NCBI RefSeq assembly: GCF_000834655.1
Contig: NZ_JXQQ01000001.1
Span: 1 to 60,296, forward strand
Direction: 5' to 3'
Origin: Variovorax paradoxus
Lineage (GTDB): Bacteria; Pseudomonadota; Gammaproteobacteria; Burkholderiales; Burkholderiaceae_C
DNA length: 60,296 nucleotides
This document shows positions 12,625 to 21,312 of the stretch, piece after piece. The translations under genes were made by a program, and so were the position numbers. The notes beneath the pieces were generated by a model. The model worked only from the letters and a program-made list of their open reading frames with translations. It was not told the DNA's origin and made no database searches. Every line of letters begins with the position of its first letter. The stretch's first letter is position 1.

Positions 12625-12970
12625 GCGTCTTGTCCTTGTTCGTTTTGGCAGCGCCCATGGCGCGTGCAATGGCTTCCCTGGCGCTGACTTCAGCCGCAAG
12701 GGAAACATCCAATGCCGAGCGGCAAAGCCCGGCGTGGTGATAGTTGAGGTTCTCATAAACCTCGGATGCGGCCGGATAGGCATCGAGCAGGCGGCCCAGC
12801 TCGGCGCCTGGCGCGACATCCTCGAACTCATGCACCAGGTGCTCGACCACCGAGCGGTACTGCTCGGCGCCTACGGGCACGGCGCTGTGCTCCAGGCGTT
12901 CCAGCAGTTGCGCCAGCACCTGGGTCACTGCCAGATCGGTCTTGGGGGACGGATTGTGGGTCGTGTTCAT
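12611..12970 (-). CDS. Hypothetical protein
   Basis: A 119-residue soluble, mostly helical, acidic protein of unknown function: LAQLLERLEHSAVPVGAEQY, SVVEHLVHEFEDVAPGAEL, and an Ala/Glu-rich C-terminal helix. A start nine nucleotides upstream (MRTMNTT) is equally possible. It lies 26 nt downstream of the 303-residue gene and overlaps the next small gene. The consistent spacing places it in the ketosynthase/desaturase operon. Confidence 0.6.
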   Translation of the reverse strand: MNTTHNPSPKTDLAVTQVLAQLLERLEHSAVPVGAEQYRSVVEHLVHEFEDVAPGAELGRLLDAYPAASEVYENLNYHHAGLCRSALDVSLAAEVSAREAIARAMGAAKTNKDKTHGEG

Positions 12971-12996
12971 GGTTCGCATCTGGGGGCAGCATACGC

Positions 12997-13908
12997 CTAT
13001 GCAAGTGGCTGGTCGAAGAGGGCTGTTTCCGGCTCTCCCGCTTTCTGGGCCGCCTGCATGCGCTGGAGCAGGCTGTGGAGCATTTCCGTGGACAGCCCGT
13101 GGATCACCAGCCGGTGCCCCGCCCTGAGGGTCGACAGGGGCACCAGCGGGTGCTTGTTGTTGACCAGGATCAGGTGCTCCGGCGCATTCAGGATCGTCGC
13201 CGTGTAGATGCCGATGGTTTCGTCCAGTTGCAATGAGTTGGCGGCGCGCCAGAAATCGTTGTCCGTCAGCATCAGCTGGTAGAGCGGCGTGAAAAGCTCG
13301 ATCGCGCTCTGCAGGTCCAGGAAATTGAGCTTGCCCTGGGGCATGTCCTCCAGCCGCAGCCCCGGCTCCTTGATCATCGAGAAATCGACCTTCTCCGCCT
13401 TGCACAGCGCGACGCCCTTCTCTCGCAGCGCCGTGTTGAGGCGGATCACGAAGTTGAAGAGGTTCAGGTCGTGCTTCAGGAACATCTCGTCCTTCAGCGC
13501 GTCGAGGTCCGCGGGCTCCAGCGGATTCGTCGCAACCGACGCCGGCGAATTGCGCCCGATGAACGCCAGCACCTGCGAGCCCAGGTGAAAGTGCCGAAGA
13601 ATCAGCCAGTTCGCCTCCGGCGACACAAAGCGCTTGAGCCCCCACGCCAGAAAGCGGTGCAGCAGCATCGAATGCGACCAGTTGCGCGGCACGAACACCT
13701 TCACGATCTGGATCAGGATGATCGTCAGCCGCGCGATCGGCCGCAAAAAGGGCAGCAGGTACTGGCGCGAGCCCGAACTCGAATCGGCGAGCCACGCCGA
13801 CTTGACGTTGTCCGGCAGCGGCGTGCTCTGGTCCAGGTAGAGCGCAAGCCACGGGCTCGGGTCGCGATCGTCATGGGCTTGCGTCAGGAATTCAGGCGTT
13901 CGGCTCAT
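12997..13908 (-). CDS. Hypothetical protein of the ketosynthase/desaturase operon
   Basis: A 303-residue protein with no enzyme motif I can name. From memory it may be the family catalogued as DUF6999, unverified. One hydrophobic stretch (about 50-72, LLPFLRPIARLTIILIQIVK) could be a membrane anchor or amphipathic helix. The rest is helical, with HxxxHxH-like groups (WSHSMLLHRFLAWGL; LILRHFHLGSQVL) and conserved-looking acidic segments. The start overlaps the stop of the upstream ketosynthase gene (ATGA) and follows GGAGG, so the two are translationally coupled. This suggests a direct partnership with the ketosynthase fusion, perhaps as an accessory lipid-binding protein; that is inference. 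Confidence 0.75.
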   Translation of the reverse strand: MSRTPEFLTQAHDDRDPSPWLALYLDQSTPLPDNVKSAWLADSSSGSRQYLLPFLRPIARLTIILIQIVKVFVPRNWSHSMLLHRFLAWGLKRFVSPEANWLILRHFHLGSQVLAFIGRNSPASVATNPLEPADLDALKDEMFLKHDLNLFNFVIRLNTALREKGVALCKAEKVDFSMIKEPGLRLEDMPQGKLNFLDLQSAIELFTPLYQLMLTDNDFWRAANSLQLDETIGIYTATILNAPEHLILVNNKHPLVPLSTLRAGHRLVIHGLSTEMLHSLLQRMQAAQKAGEPETALFDQPLA

Positions 13909-15863
13909 TGGAAACCTCCGCCTGCGGCTGCGGTATTCGCCTTGGGGCGGCCCGGCGGCTCATGCGGCATCCGCTCCGTGATGTGCTGGAACTGCATCAG
14001 GTAGAGCGCCGCCGTGTGGCGCGCCGTGTCGATGATCTGGCGGGCCGCCCGGGCCTGCCCCTCGACGGCCATGACCATCTCGACCGCGGCGAGCCAGCGG
14101 TTCAGGTGGTTCTCGTCGTTGTGGCCGTGATATTCGAGGAACCGAAAGGCATCGGGCGGCAGCTTCACGCTGGCCTTGATGAGCGGCAGCAGCGCCGGCA
14201 CGATGCGCTGGCCCGTGCCTTCGATGATGTAGATCGCGCCCAACAGGCCGATTGGGTCCCGCGTGGCGGCTAGGCCGTGCAGGTATGCGTTGAGCGCCTC
14301 GCCGCCGGGGTTGCGGCGCAGATCGTCGATCCGCGCGACCGTGCCGCCGGCCTTCTGGTAGTCGCTGAAGAGGATATTGAAGTCGTTCTGCTCCTCGCCC
14401 GCGTGCACGCCGATCAGCGAGGCCAGCATCTGGTACGGCTCGCTCAACGAGGCGGCGCCTTCGCGCATCCACAGGCTGCCCTCGCGCACCTGCGGCACCC
14501 ACTGCTCCATCCAGTTCAGGTAATCGGGCAACGCGAAGCGACGTTCTCGGATCTGGCGGATCAGCGGCGTGCGCCAGACGCGGGAGCGGTAGTCGTGCCA
14601 GATGGCGGCCAGTTCGGTGAGCAAGGCCCCAAGGCCGTCGGGCGCCGCGGCCGGGTCGTGCGGAGGTGCAATGACGAGATCGTCGTCCGGCACGGCGGCA
14701 CGGGGTGCCGCTATCGCTGCAGGTGCCGCATCGGTCGCTTCGACTTCCAGCAGCATGTACGCCGCCATGAAGCGCCCCGACTCGGGCACGTAGCAGAAGA
14801 TCTGCTCGCCCGGCTTCAGCGTCTTCGTATGAAGGAATTCGGCCAGCATGATCAGGATCGACGCGGCCCCCGTGTTGCCGCGCCACGCGAGGTTGCTCCA
14901 CCAGCGCTCGCGCGGAATCGACAGGTCGGCCTTGTTCATCAAGTCTTCGACGACCGGGATGAATTTTTCCGACGAGTAGTGGCACAGGAAGTGATTGACC
15001 CGCTTCGGATCGACCCAGCCGTCGCGCACCAGCCCCGCGTATTCGTGGATGCCGATGTCGAACAGGTGCGGCAGCAGGCGGATGTCCTGGCGCAGCGAGA
15101 GCGCACCGGCGGCTTCGGCCTCGGCCCAGGAGCCGAAGTCGAGGTGGCCGCGCGCGCGGTCTTCGGTCAGGCCGAGCTGCATGCACACGGGGTAGTCGCC
15201 CGAGAACGCGCGCTGGTGCACCCATTTCAGCTTCAAGCGGAGGCCAGGCGCGCCCGCCAATGCAGGCGAGCCATCCGAAAGCAGCAGCGCCCCTGCGCCA
15301 TCGGACAGCATCCAGCGCAGGAAGTGCGAGTCGAAGTCGGTTTCATACCCACGGGCCGCGAAACGCGAGCGCTTGAAGAGCCGCGACGGCATCTCGCTCG
15401 CCACCGCCATCGCGCTGCGGTGCGCACCCAACTCGATGCCCTGCGCAGCCGTCTGGATCGCCGACACGCCGGCTGCGCAGATGCCGTGCACCGAATGCGT
15501 CTCCATCGGCTGCGCCGCGAGTTCGCCCTGGATCATGTTGGCGAAACCCGGCATCAGCGTGTCGCCACCCGAGGAGCCGCTCGCGAGCAGCGACACCCGC
15601 GACAGTTCCGCGCCGCCGCGCCGCAGGCAATCGCGAATGGCGCCCGCGGCGAGCTGCGCATTGCTGTGCTGCGTCACGCCCTCCGCATCGATGGCGTAGT
15701 GCCGCGTGAGGATGCCGTTCTCCGCGAGGATGCGCCGCTTGATGCGCTCGGACATGCGGTTGAGCGGCGCGATGTACGCGTCCATGCGGTCGTTGGGAAT
15801 GGGCTCGCCCGGCATGAAATAGCCGGCGCTCTCGAGGTACACGCGTTGGAATGAAACAGGCAT
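13905..15863 (-). CDS. StlD/DarB-like beta-ketosynthase fused to a heme-oxygenase-like di-iron (HDO) domain
   Basis: A 652-residue two-domain enzyme. Residues 1 to about 375 form a thiolase-fold ketosynthase with the KAS III-type triad: Cys129 (HSVHGICAAGVSA), His295 (NHFLCHYSSEKF) and Asn330 (AWRGNTGAAS). The N-terminal AGYFMPGEPIPNDRMDAYI and NGILTRHYAID resemble the StlD/DarB group, which condenses beta-ketoacyl chains in dialkylresorcinol synthesis. An Ala/Pro linker (about 376-410) leads to an all-helical domain (415-630) with His487/Glu490 (LIGVHAGEEQND) and Glu577, His579, Asp583, His586 (FLEYHGHNDENH), the metal pattern of HDO oxidases. Desaturase genes flank it. The substrate is unknown; a modified lipid product is likely. 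Confidence 0.82.
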   Translation of the reverse strand: MPVSFQRVYLESAGYFMPGEPIPNDRMDAYIAPLNRMSERIKRRILAENGILTRHYAIDAEGVTQHSNAQLAAGAIRDCLRRGGAELSRVSLLASGSSGGDTLMPGFANMIQGELAAQPMETHSVHGICAAGVSAIQTAAQGIELGAHRSAMAVASEMPSRLFKRSRFAARGYETDFDSHFLRWMLSDGAGALLLSDGSPALAGAPGLRLKLKWVHQRAFSGDYPVCMQLGLTEDRARGHLDFGSWAEAEAAGALSLRQDIRLLPHLFDIGIHEYAGLVRDGWVDPKRVNHFLCHYSSEKFIPVVEDLMNKADLSIPRERWWSNLAWRGNTGAASILIMLAEFLHTKTLKPGEQIFCYVPESGRFMAAYMLLEVEATDAAPAAIAAPRAAVPDDDLVIAPPHDPAAAPDGLGALLTELAAIWHDYRSRVWRTPLIRQIRERRFALPDYLNWMEQWVPQVREGSLWMREGAASLSEPYQMLASLIGVHAGEEQNDFNILFSDYQKAGGTVARIDDLRRNPGGEALNAYLHGLAATRDPIGLLGAIYIIEGTGQRIVPALLPLIKASVKLPPDAFRFLEYHGHNDENHLNRWLAAVEMVMAVEGQARAARQIIDTARHTAALYLMQFQHITERMPHEPPGRPKANTAAAGGGFQ

Positions 15864-15866
15864 GGT

Positions 15867-16805
15867 TCAGTGAGTGGAGGAATCGGGAGGCATCAGCGAG
15901 CGGCTGCGAAAACGCGGCCACACGGTCCCCAGCACGAAAACCCGCAGCATGTAGGGAACCAGCCCGCCCTCGTTGAGCACGGGATCGACCTGCGCGCGGT
16001 AGCGCGTGCGGTGCAGGTGCGTGAGCTCGGACCAATGGGCATGCGGATTCTCGTGGTGTGCGGTGTGCAGGCCGATGTTGAACAACAACGGGTTCACCAG
16101 CCCTTCGAAATTGCGCGCGTAGTTCAGACGGCCACCGGGGGTATCGCGCGACGCCCCCTTGGCCGACACCTTTCGGCCATCGGCATGCGCATGCTGCAGG
16201 TAGTTGGTCGCCAGCAGCCAGTGCAAGCCGTGCAGCTGCGGCACGATCACGAAGAGCAATGCCTTGCGCCAGTCGAGCGCAAGAAGCACGGCCCAGCTCG
16301 CGAGCCACAGCACGTACTGCGCGATGCAATAGCGCCACGCGCCGCGCCGGTGCGCCCGCAGACGCGCGAGCCAGCCGACGAACACCGGCATCAACACCCA
16401 TACCGCCTGGAACGGATGCAGCAGGTAGCCCCACAGGTGGTTGGTGTCGCCGCCGAAGCGGTAGGTGCGCGCCACGTCCTTCGGGCCATGCCGGTGGCGA
16501 TGGTGGTTGGCCACGTGCGCGGGCCAGAACACGAAGGTGGGATGGCCCTGCAGCAGCGTGATCCAGAAGTCGGTCAGCCGGTTCATGCCCCGCCCGCGCC
16601 ACATGCGCAGGTGCACGTGGTTGTGATGGATGACGCCGACACCGAGCGTGAGGAACAGCATCAGCGCGTAGAGCAGCACGTCGAAGCCGTTCACCCACTG
16701 CCACGCCGCCAGCGCCGGCAGCGCGAGCAGGTATGCGAGGCTTTGCCAATCGCGCCAGTGCCGCAGGCGCACCAGGCCGCGCGACGCCTCAGGCGGGCGT
16801 GCCAT
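15867..16805 (-). CDS. Membrane fatty acid desaturase
   Basis: A 312-residue integral membrane non-heme di-iron desaturase. The three histidine boxes are intact: HHNHVH (about 60), HVANHHRHRHG (about 97) and HTAHHENPHAHW (about 248). Hydrophobic helices lie between them, including LAYLLALPALAAWQWV and a long pair around 140-185. Family members insert double bonds into acyl chains using reduced ferredoxin or cytochrome b5. The start at 16805 overlaps the preceding sterol-desaturase-family gene by 17 nt, and its stop is 3 nt before the ketosynthase start. It therefore lies in a tight operon and probably unsaturates an acyl precursor or product of the ketosynthase. Confidence 0.88.
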   Translation of the reverse strand: MARPPEASRGLVRLRHWRDWQSLAYLLALPALAAWQWVNGFDVLLYALMLFLTLGVGVIHHNHVHLRMWRGRGMNRLTDFWITLLQGHPTFVFWPAHVANHHRHRHGPKDVARTYRFGGDTNHLWGYLLHPFQAVWVLMPVFVGWLARLRAHRRGAWRYCIAQYVLWLASWAVLLALDWRKALLFVIVPQLHGLHWLLATNYLQHAHADGRKVSAKGASRDTPGGRLNYARNFEGLVNPLLFNIGLHTAHHENPHAHWSELTHLHRTRYRAQVDPVLNEGGLVPYMLRVFVLGTVWPRFRSRSLMPPDSSTH

Positions 16806-17571
16806 GCTGCCGCGCCTGCTTGTCCCGGAAGGCCTGGAAGTGCGGCTCGGCCGCATCCGCCGCGATGCGCGTCTTGAACAGCCGGTCCATGAAGGTGAAC
16901 TGAAAACCGTAGTTGCCGTTGTGGCATGCGTGGTGCAGGTGGTGCCGGCGGCTCGCGGCGAACCAGTGGCTGTACGACACCCCCGTGAAGAAGTCGTAGT
17001 TGGAATGCCCGACGCAGTTGAAGAACAGACTGAACACAGGCACTGCCGCCAGCGACCAGAAGCTGAAGTCATGCACCACCATCGGCAGCAGGATCACGTT
17101 GCCCAGCATCAGCGCCTCGATGGGGTGGAAGCTGTAGGTGGCCCACGGCGTGGTCACGAACGAGCGATGGTGCGGCCCGTGAAAGCGGCGCAGCGGGCGC
17201 GTGTGCAACAGGCGATGGTTGACCCAGAAATGCACGTCGTTCCACACCGCCAGCACGAGGGTCTCAACGGCGATCTGCCGCCATCCTGCATCCGGATCGA
17301 GCCGCGCCCAGCCCAGTTGCAGCAAGCCCCACGGAAACACCATGCCCAGCCCGAAGATCAGCACCGAGATGCCCGACTGCGAGAGCTCCCGCCGCAACTG
17401 GCCCGGCTGCAGCGGCCGCGGATCGAGCACCCGCCCGATGCCCATCGCCGGCAGCACCCGCTTCGTCAGCAGCCAGGTGATGGCGCCGAAGCCCAGGTAG
17501 ATGCCGCCGAAAAAAAGCACACCCCACAGCATGACCTGCAGGGCGGGCAGTGAAGTGAAGGTCTGCGCCAT
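16789..17571 (-). CDS. Sterol desaturase/fatty acid hydroxylase family protein
   Basis: A 260-residue four-helix membrane oxygenase of the fatty acid hydroxylase superfamily. The histidine clusters are HFWVNHRLLHTRPL, FHGPHHRSF and ASRRHHLHHACHNGNYGF, matching the H-x3-4-H / H-x2-H-H / H-x2-H-H iron-binding scheme. These enzymes hydroxylate or desaturate acyl chains or sterols, and in bacteria the substrate is usually a fatty acid or hopanoid. It follows the phospholipase D-like gene by 9 nt and overlaps the next desaturase. It is probably the first dedicated enzyme of the operon. Confidence 0.87.
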   Translation of the reverse strand: MAQTFTSLPALQVMLWGVLFFGGIYLGFGAITWLLTKRVLPAMGIGRVLDPRPLQPGQLRRELSQSGISVLIFGLGMVFPWGLLQLGWARLDPDAGWRQIAVETLVLAVWNDVHFWVNHRLLHTRPLRRFHGPHHRSFVTTPWATYSFHPIEALMLGNVILLPMVVHDFSFWSLAAVPVFSLFFNCVGHSNYDFFTGVSYSHWFAASRRHHLHHACHNGNYGFQFTFMDRLFKTRIAADAAEPHFQAFRDKQARQHGTPA

Positions 17572-17580
17572 CCCCCGAGG

Positions 17581-19155
17581 CTACAACAGCATCTCGGGAA
17601 CGATGGGTGCGATGAGCATGTTGTAGAAGCGCTGGAAGAAGCCCGACTCGGGCTCGGAGGTCAGGATTACCTCTTTCTCGCCGTCGGTGGTGAGCCACTG
17701 CAGCGTGCCGGTGTCCTTGGCCAGCCTGAGGCGATAGGAGTTCTGCAGCTTGCTGATATTGATGATGCGCAGCATCTCGCGCGCCAGCTGGGGGCTGTCG
17801 ACCACCAACCCCATCTCGGTGTTCTGGCTGGCCGAGCGCGGGTCCAGGTTCATCGAGCCGATGAAGATGCGCGTCTTGTCGATCGCCGCGGTCTTGGCAT
17901 GCAGCCGGCCGAGCGACTTGCCGAACATGCCGAAACGCTCGCCCTTGCTGGTGCGCTGCGGGCTCAGTTCGTACAGGTCGGCGCCGCTTTGCAGCAGCCG
18001 CTCGCGGTAGCGCGCATAGCCGGTGTGCACCAGCGGCTCGTCATTGGCAGCCAGCGAGTTGGTAAGCAGCGTGAGCTTGACCTTGCGCTTGGCCAGGTCG
18101 TCGAACGCCGCCATGCCGCGCTCGCCCGGCACGAGGTACGGCGATGTCAGGTCGACCTCGGTCTTGGCGTCCATCAAGAGACCCCAGACCTTCATCGTCA
18201 CGCTGGTGGAGATGGCTTCGTCGGCCGTCATGGTCGCGGGCTTGGTCGGCGGGTCGGCGATGGCGCGCGCCTCGCCCCACAGGAGACCCATGCGGCCGCC
18301 GTCGAGCTCCTCGGCGATCGGGCCATACCCCAGGATGTCCGACGGCGGCAGCACGATCTTCGGTGGCGGCGCGGCCATGCCGATCCAGTCGTCGAACTCG
18401 GCGCTGCCGGGCGTGCGGCCGCCCTCGCCCCTCACGATGTCGGCGATGGGCCAGACCTGCACGCTGTTCCAGTAGGCGTCGAAGATGGATTCGAGCTGCG
18501 GCACCACCTTGCCCACCACCAGCGCGTCCATGTCGATGAAGTTCTGCGCCTCGCTCAACACGAAATACTCGTCGGCGATGTTGCGCCCGCCCACCACCGC
18601 CATTGCACCGTCGGCGATGAAGAGCTTGTTGTGCATGCGGTGGTTGAGCCGCACGATCTCCCAGGGCGAGGCCGCGAAGCGCGAGAGAAAACCGTTGCGG
18701 CCGCAGCAGAACGGGTTGTAAAGCCGCACCTGCACGTTCGGTGTTTCGGACAGCGCCAGCAGCAGTTGCTGGCTCTTGACGGTGTAGAGGTCGTCCACCA
18801 GCACCCGCACCTTCACGCCACGCGCCGCTGCTTCCCGCAACGTGCGCAGCAGCAGGCGGCCGACGGCGTCATTTTCCAGCTGGTAGTACTGCACCACCAG
18901 CGACTGCTGGGCGCGCTGCGCGAGCTGGATGCGCGCATCGAGCGAATAGACGCCCAGCGGCATCAGCCGGAAGCCCGAATGTTCGCCAGGCGGGGTGGAC
19001 GCTGCCACGATCTTCGAGAGCCTGGTCGATGGATCGGCCGAGTCCGCGTGCTCGGCGGGTCGGTCTTTTGCCGGCGGCAGCGAGCCGCAGGCAGCGAGCA
19101 CTGCCAGCAGAAAGCCCGCGAGCGCCACGCGCCAAAGTCGATCCCAGCCGTTCAT
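17581..19155 (-). CDS. Phospholipase D-family lipoprotein (cardiolipin synthase-like)
   Basis: A 524-residue protein with a lipoprotein signal (LLAVLAACGS; Cys at about 20), so it is membrane-anchored outside the cytoplasm. It has two PLD active-site motifs, HNKLFIADGAMAVVGGRN (about 175) and HAKTAAIDKTRIFIGSMNLD (about 430), each with H-x-K-x4-D. Such proteins hydrolyse or transfer phosphatidyl groups, as cardiolipin synthases do. The lipobox makes it more like periplasmic PLD-like lipoproteins than ClsA. The start at 19155 replaces a longer frame with no signal peptide. It ends 9 nt before the sterol-desaturase-family start and may head the lipid operon. It is divergent from the peroxiredoxin gene. 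Confidence 0.87.
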   Translation of the reverse strand: MNGWDRLWRVALAGFLLAVLAACGSLPPAKDRPAEHADSADPSTRLSKIVAASTPPGEHSGFRLMPLGVYSLDARIQLAQRAQQSLVVQYYQLENDAVGRLLLRTLREAAARGVKVRVLVDDLYTVKSQQLLLALSETPNVQVRLYNPFCCGRNGFLSRFAASPWEIVRLNHRMHNKLFIADGAMAVVGGRNIADEYFVLSEAQNFIDMDALVVGKVVPQLESIFDAYWNSVQVWPIADIVRGEGGRTPGSAEFDDWIGMAAPPPKIVLPPSDILGYGPIAEELDGGRMGLLWGEARAIADPPTKPATMTADEAISTSVTMKVWGLLMDAKTEVDLTSPYLVPGERGMAAFDDLAKRKVKLTLLTNSLAANDEPLVHTGYARYRERLLQSGADLYELSPQRTSKGERFGMFGKSLGRLHAKTAAIDKTRIFIGSMNLDPRSASQNTEMGLVVDSPQLAREMLRIINISKLQNSYRLRLAKDTGTLQWLTTDGEKEVILTSEPESGFFQRFYNMLIAPIVPEMLL

Positions 19156-19284
19156 GATGATTCCCGTCTTTTGATTTTTCAGTCGCTGCAATAAGTACGC
19201 CGGCCGGGGTGTGTCAGTTTCATTTCTCTCTTGCGAAAGGTGCACCGTCCTAGAATTCACGTCACACCTGCACGGAGTTACATC

Positions 19285-19857
19285 ATGGCCCGACCGATCC
19301 TCTCACGCATCGCGCTGATGACGGCCTTTGCCGCCATCTCCGCACTTTCCGCGCTTGCAAACCCTGCCTGGGCTGCCCTGGACATCGGCGACCCTGTGCC
19401 CAAGTTCACCGCCAACGCCGCGCTGGGGGGCAAGACATTCCGCTATTCGCTGGCCGACGCGCTCGCCAAGGGACCGGTGGTGTTGTACTTCTTTCCGGCC
19501 GCCGACTCCAACGACTGCTCGATCGAGGCCCACGCCTTCGCCGAGGCTGTCGATCAGTTCGCCGCATTGGGCGCCACCGTGATCGGCGTCTCGGCCGACG
19601 ACATCGACACGCTCTCGAAGTTCTCGGTCAAGTCCTGCCAGAGCCGATTCCCGGTGGCATCGGACGAAGCCAAGACCGTGATCAACGGCTTCGACGCGCT
19701 CATGCAGACCCGCCCGGATTTCGCCAACCGGCTGTCGTATGTGATCTCGACGGACGGCAAGGTGGCTTATTACTACCAGAACCTGAATCCGGACAAGCAT
19801 GTGGAGCGCATGCTGAATGCGGTGCGGGCGCTGCCGAAAGCCACGGCGGCGAAGTGA
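19285..19857 (+). CDS. Exported peroxiredoxin (AhpC/TSA, BCP-like)
   Basis: A 190-residue thioredoxin-fold peroxidase with a signal peptide (AISALSALANPAWA). The active-site region reads YFFPAADSNDCSIEAHAF: the peroxidatic Cys is present, but the usual P-x3-T-x2-C is altered, with Asn-Asp in place of the Thr context. A second Cys in SVKSCQSRFPV could resolve the sulfenate. It probably reduces hydroperoxides in the periplasm. Its divergence from the lipid-modifying genes is compatible with protection of unsaturated lipids from peroxidation, but that is inference. Confidence 0.85.
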   Translation: MARPILSRIALMTAFAAISALSALANPAWAALDIGDPVPKFTANAALGGKTFRYSLADALAKGPVVLYFFPAADSNDCSIEAHAFAEAVDQFAALGATVIGVSADDIDTLSKFSVKSCQSRFPVASDEAKTVINGFDALMQTRPDFANRLSYVISTDGKVAYYYQNLNPDKHVERMLNAVRALPKATAAK

Positions 19858-19881
19858 ACAACAAGGTGGCAGGTTCAGGCC

Positions 19882-21312
19882 CTACCTGACCCGGACGCCT
19901 TCGTTCCAGCCCTTTTCCAGCGGGTTCAGCACCAGCTGGATCAACCGGCGCTTGTCGGTCTGAATATCCGCCTGCAGGCTCATGCCCGATTGCAACGGTT
20001 GCGCGTGCCCCTTGACCCAGATGCTGGCGTCAGGCCCGGCAAGAGCGACTTGTACCCGGTAGGCCAGGCCGTTCGTTCGCTGGTCCGAATTGCTGCTGTC
20101 GAAGTTGCGATTGCTCGACGCGGCTTGGCCGGTGCCCGTCTGCTTGTCGAGCGCCTGCGGGTTCTGGAACTCGGCGTCCGCGCTGATCCATTTCACCGTG
20201 CCCACCACCGCGCCGTACTGCGTGAACGGAAAGCTGTCGAGCTTGACCTCGACAGGCTGGCCGATCTTGACGTAGCCGATGTCGTTGTTGCTGAGCAGGA
20301 CCTCGGCGATCAACGGCGTGTTCTCGGGCACGATCGTCAGGAGCGGTTGATTGGCCGCCACCGCACTCCCCAGCGTCGTGACGCCGATGCTCTGGACCAC
20401 GCCTGACACCGGCGCGCGCAGCGTCTTGAGGCCGTTGAGCTGCTGAGCCTTGTCGAACTCGGCCTGGAGGCTCGCACCCTCGCGGCTGGCCTGCTCGACC
20501 TCGGCAAGGATCTGCACCTTGCGCTCCTGCTCCACGGCCGCCTGCCGGAAGCGTGCCTCCTGCAGCCCCGCGGCGAGCTGGGCCAGCGTCTGGCTCTGAG
20601 CTGCGAGGTCATGTTCCAGGCCGACCACTTCCTGTTCCTGCTTGAGGCGCTCGCCTTCGCTGAAGAAGCCTTCCTTGACCAGCGCCAGGCTCTGCTGATA
20701 GCGCTTGGTCGCCAGGCCGAGGTTCAGGCGCAGCTTCGTGTGCGTCGACTCAGCCGCCCTGAGGGCCTTGGTCTTTTCATCCACCGACGCCTTGGCTTCC
20801 GCGAGCTTGGCCTCGAAGGCGGCTTCGCGGGCCTGGATCGTGGCCATCTGGTCGGGGGTCAGCGCTGGGGGAGTCCGCGCGCCGCTGGCGCCGGCACCCG
20901 AAGCGGACATGGGCAGGTGCTGCCCCTTCATTTCCACCATGAGCCGCGCCATCTGCTGCTGGTTCTGCTGCAGCCGCTGCTGGCTGCTGGACAGATCGGC
21001 CTGCGACAGCGTCGGATCGAGCTCGATCAGAAGGTCGCCCTCCTTGACGCGCTGGCCTTCGCGCACGTGAATGGCGCGCACGAGGGCCGGCTCGATCGTC
21101 TGCAGGACCTTCACCCTGCCATCGGGAATCAGCCGGCCGGGCGCCGTCGCCACGATCTCGATCTCGCCGATGCATGCCCAGGTGATGGCGCCGAGCAGCA
21201 GCACGGCCAGCGCCCACATCAGCCCACTGGCAAAGGGCGCCGGAGGCGTTTCCTCGATGGCGAGCGCCGGGCTGTGGAACGCCCGTTCCTTGGAGGAGAG
21301 CACGGTACTCAT
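19882..21312 (-). CDS. HlyD-type periplasmic adaptor of a type I secretion system
   Basis: A 476-residue membrane fusion protein. It has a short cytoplasmic N-terminus, one membrane helix (about 30-50, LMWALAVLLLGAITWACIG), a biotinyl-lipoyl half motif (IVATAPGRLIPDGRVKVLQ), then a long coiled coil (about 95-290) rich in Gln, Ala, Glu and Lys. The second lipoyl half (LRAPVSGVVQSIGVTTLGSA) and the C-terminal beta-barrel regions follow. It bridges the ABC exporter to an outer membrane TolC protein. No intact TolC gene is in the window, so that component must be encoded elsewhere. Its ATG overlaps the stop of the exporter gene. Confidence 0.93.
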   Translation of the reverse strand: MSTVLSSKERAFHSPALAIEETPPAPFASGLMWALAVLLLGAITWACIGEIEIVATAPGRLIPDGRVKVLQTIEPALVRAIHVREGQRVKEGDLLIELDPTLSQADLSSSQQRLQQNQQQMARLMVEMKGQHLPMSASGAGASGARTPPALTPDQMATIQAREAAFEAKLAEAKASVDEKTKALRAAESTHTKLRLNLGLATKRYQQSLALVKEGFFSEGERLKQEQEVVGLEHDLAAQSQTLAQLAAGLQEARFRQAAVEQERKVQILAEVEQASREGASLQAEFDKAQQLNGLKTLRAPVSGVVQSIGVTTLGSAVAANQPLLTIVPENTPLIAEVLLSNNDIGYVKIGQPVEVKLDSFPFTQYGAVVGTVKWISADAEFQNPQALDKQTGTGQAASSNRNFDSSNSDQRTNGLAYRVQVALAGPDASIWVKGHAQPLQSGMSLQADIQTDKRRLIQLVLNPLEKGWNEGVRVR

